Source of the DNA: Lutjanus erythropterus
Taxonomy: Eukaryota; Chordata; Actinopteri; Lutjaniformes; Lutjanidae
Direction: 5' to 3'
Length of the DNA stretch: 64,000 nt
Assembly (NCBI GenBank): GCA_020091685.1
Contig: CM034606.1
Location: 13,873,695-13,937,694 of the forward strand
The notes below the pieces were generated by a model that worked only from the letters and a program-made list of their open reading frames with translations, searched no databases and was not told the origin of the DNA. Position 1 is the first letter of the stretch; each line of letters begins with the position of its first letter. This document shows positions 62,187-64,000 of this stretch, in pieces. The translations under genes were made by a program, and so were the position numbers.

Positions 62187-62310
62187 AGCTTCCATATAAC
62201 AGTTTGCACATACACATACCAATCAAAACATAGTTTCCATGTAACAGTTTGCAAACACACATTAACACATAGCTTCCACGTAACAGTTTGCACATACACG
62301 TAGGCAACAC
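62187..62310 (+). repeat. Three tandem copies of a ~40-nt unit
   Basis: AGCTTCCATATAACAGTTTG (62187), TAGTTTCCATGTAACAGTTTG (62231) and AGCTTCCACGTAACAGTTTG (62271), each followed by CA-rich sequence. A fourth start, AGCTTCTGATAA at 62311, may be a truncated unit. Confidence 0.85.
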
Positions 62311-62624
62311 AGCTTCTGATAATTTCAACATGTTGCACAACCCACATGACCAAGATGCTCCATTACCCAGAAGAATCTTAACAGGAACATCGACGTGACT
62401 GTTTGTAATAGTCAAGTTTGCTCTATTTACTGTCTCTGTCTTATACTAGATGGATGGATGAGTATTTTTAACCACCATATGTTTCATAGTGCTCTGTGCC
62501 ACACCAGCAATCTGTGCTTTCAACTGACAAGTTGGCTGTTATCTCATATCTTATAATATGTAGGGCTTTTCACACTGCATATTCTCAGCTCAGGGTTATC
62601 AGGTCTGTGCCAGCATGTTGGTCG

Positions 62625-62745
62625 GGGATACATGTTTTTGATGGCGGGGAAGCACCTGGAGCAAATCCATGCAAGCCCTGAAATGGGATTTGAAACGTTG
62701 CTGTGAGGCAACAGCGCTAACCACTGCGCCAACCATCATGCCGCC
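62625..62745 (-). repeat. Relic of the GGCGGCACGGTGGCGCAGTGG-type fish repeat
   Basis: On the minus strand it begins GGCGGCATGATGGTTGGCGC, AGTGGTTAGCGCTGTTGCCT and CACAGCAA, the start of a very common teleost repeat. Only the first 120 nt is recognisable. Confidence 0.65.
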
Positions 62746-64000
62746 TTTAGCAAGCTAAATTACAGTAAACATTTGACTGCTGCTGAATGTGCCCCTCAGT
62801 GGTGCGACTTTAAAGGTAACATCTGTAACTTTCTGTGTGTTGTCGTCCACCGCATGGCATGAGGTACTTAAAATGTTGCTTATATTAGAAGTTGTGGGTG
62901 TTTGTGTGCATGTTTCATGTTTATTTGGATCAGCCTGGGTTGAGTGTAACACTTTTGAGCTTCCTGACCCTTTTCACAGCATTTTGACTTAATCATAAGA
63001 GAAAGAGCGCAGGTTTTACTAAAAATATTAATGGTGTCTCAGTTTTATTTAAGTGTCTCAATCAGTCATGACAGTGTGACAGCGAGCTAGCACGCAAAAT
63101 ACCAGGAAAGCAGGAAACCGAAGAAGCTAAATGGAATTCAGCTATCATTAATTTTATTATTTACACCTGTGCTTTTCCAGCTGTGACACGTCCAAATGAT
63201 TTATATAAAATTAATTTGCATCATTAACCAGGACAGGTGCAACTTGACAAGTTGATCTCAGTGGCATGAACGAGGTATGGAGTATCTCTCCAACTAGAGT
63301 ACGTGCACGTATTAAATGATAGTCCAAGTCACAGATGATATTTCAGTTGAAAAAACTAATAAACAAACAACAACAATCTGACTGAAGATAGTTCCATTAG
63401 TTCTCAGTCTCTCTCCTGTAAATTTCTTCACGTTGAACTAACCAAGAAGGGAACAAGCAAACAAACAAAGGAGAAAATAAACCCTTAACAATGCAAGGAA
63501 AACAGACTTCATTTAGTTCTGCCTGGTTCATGGTTTGTAACTCGACTTACATGCCTAAACTCATTCAAATACCTCAGCTGTACTGAAGGAGACTGCACAC
63601 CCTAAAGTGGAAAAAAAGGAATCTGTGAGTGGTTCTACTGTGACACCTTCAGGTGGTCTGTGACTTTAGCCAGGACACTGCGTGCGTTCTGTTGTTTCTG
63701 CTTGAAGCATGAAGAAGCACACAGTACGGTTGCCTCTGTCAGTCAGATATGAACCATGCCTGTGGATTTTCTCAAAGACATCCTGCATCAGCTGCATTCA
63801 TGGACTGTGGTTGTTTCAATACCAAAGCCAGTATTGGAAATACCTCTGGTACAGCCTAAACGCTGGATCGGATCCTGCGGCAATCAAATATCACATAATA
63901 TACTATATCAGCCCCCAAAATGGGACCCTGTTCCTTCCCAGCAGCATCTCTTATGCTGAATTTTTTTCTAACCCAAGTCAGGCTATATAACAACATAGAT
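62746..64000. promoter_or_regulatory. Window end; candidate POU/homeodomain element at 63150-63260
   Basis: No exon is supportable to the edge. ATTTGCAT (63214-63221), the canonical octamer, lies in TTAATTTGCATCATTAACC with TAAT cores on both sides and ATCATTAATTTTATTATT just upstream. Regulatory role is inferred from motifs only. Confidence 0.25.

Noticed and set aside
62690..62745. tRNA-like sequence
   Set aside because: It resembles the start of a known fish dispersed repeat; no cloverleaf or B-box arrangement could be drawn.
20256..64000. Exons of INPP5A or NKX6-2
   Set aside because: Looked for on the basis of gene order; no translated segment matched what I know of these proteins.

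Overview
The window is eukaryotic and almost certainly from a teleost fish, probably a percomorph. The genes are split by canonical GT-AG introns. There are long CA/TG microsatellites, many decayed hAT-, Tc1-, piggyBac- and Harbinger-type DNA transposons and foldback MITEs of kinds familiar from fish genomes, and no bacterial gene organisation. No sequence search was possible; names come from reading the translated exons.

Two genes can be supported, both on the + strand and tail to head. From the left edge to about 7.2 kb lie the last nine coding exons of LRRC27 (leucine-rich repeat protein 27). Its 5' end is outside the window, and the nine exons join in one continuous frame of 376 codons plus stop. 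About 3.4 kb downstream begins PWWP2B, a chromatin reader with an intact PWWP domain: a short first coding exon at 10338, a 2.2 kb intron, one large coding exon ending at 14428, and probably a 3' exon from 18405 to about 20255 that is nearly all untranslated. LRRC27 beside PWWP2B is also the order on human chromosome 10q26, which supports the PWWP2B call over its paralogue PWWP2A.

The gap between the genes (7.2-10 kb) holds diverged local duplications and a 1.46 kb element with the TTAA target site and CCCTCTG-type ends of piggyBac. The PWWP2B introns hold further MITEs, one with a perfect 8-bp target duplication.

From about 20.3 kb to the end I find no exon I can defend. This 44 kb is a gene desert with transposon relics (hAT-like MITEs, a long foldback, two Tc1-type relics, a Harbinger transposase fragment), at least nine long CA/TG arrays, a CAAGA/TAAGA pentamer array, and several stretches of complex sequence with homeodomain-, POU- or TALE-type sites that look like candidate enhancers. 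In tetrapods the neighbours on this side include INPP5A and NKX6-2, so the desert may be regulatory, but that is inference. I did not find an undescribed biological system. The best-supported new observations are the individual transposon insertions with readable target duplications and the PWWP2B stop codon overlapped by a splice donor.
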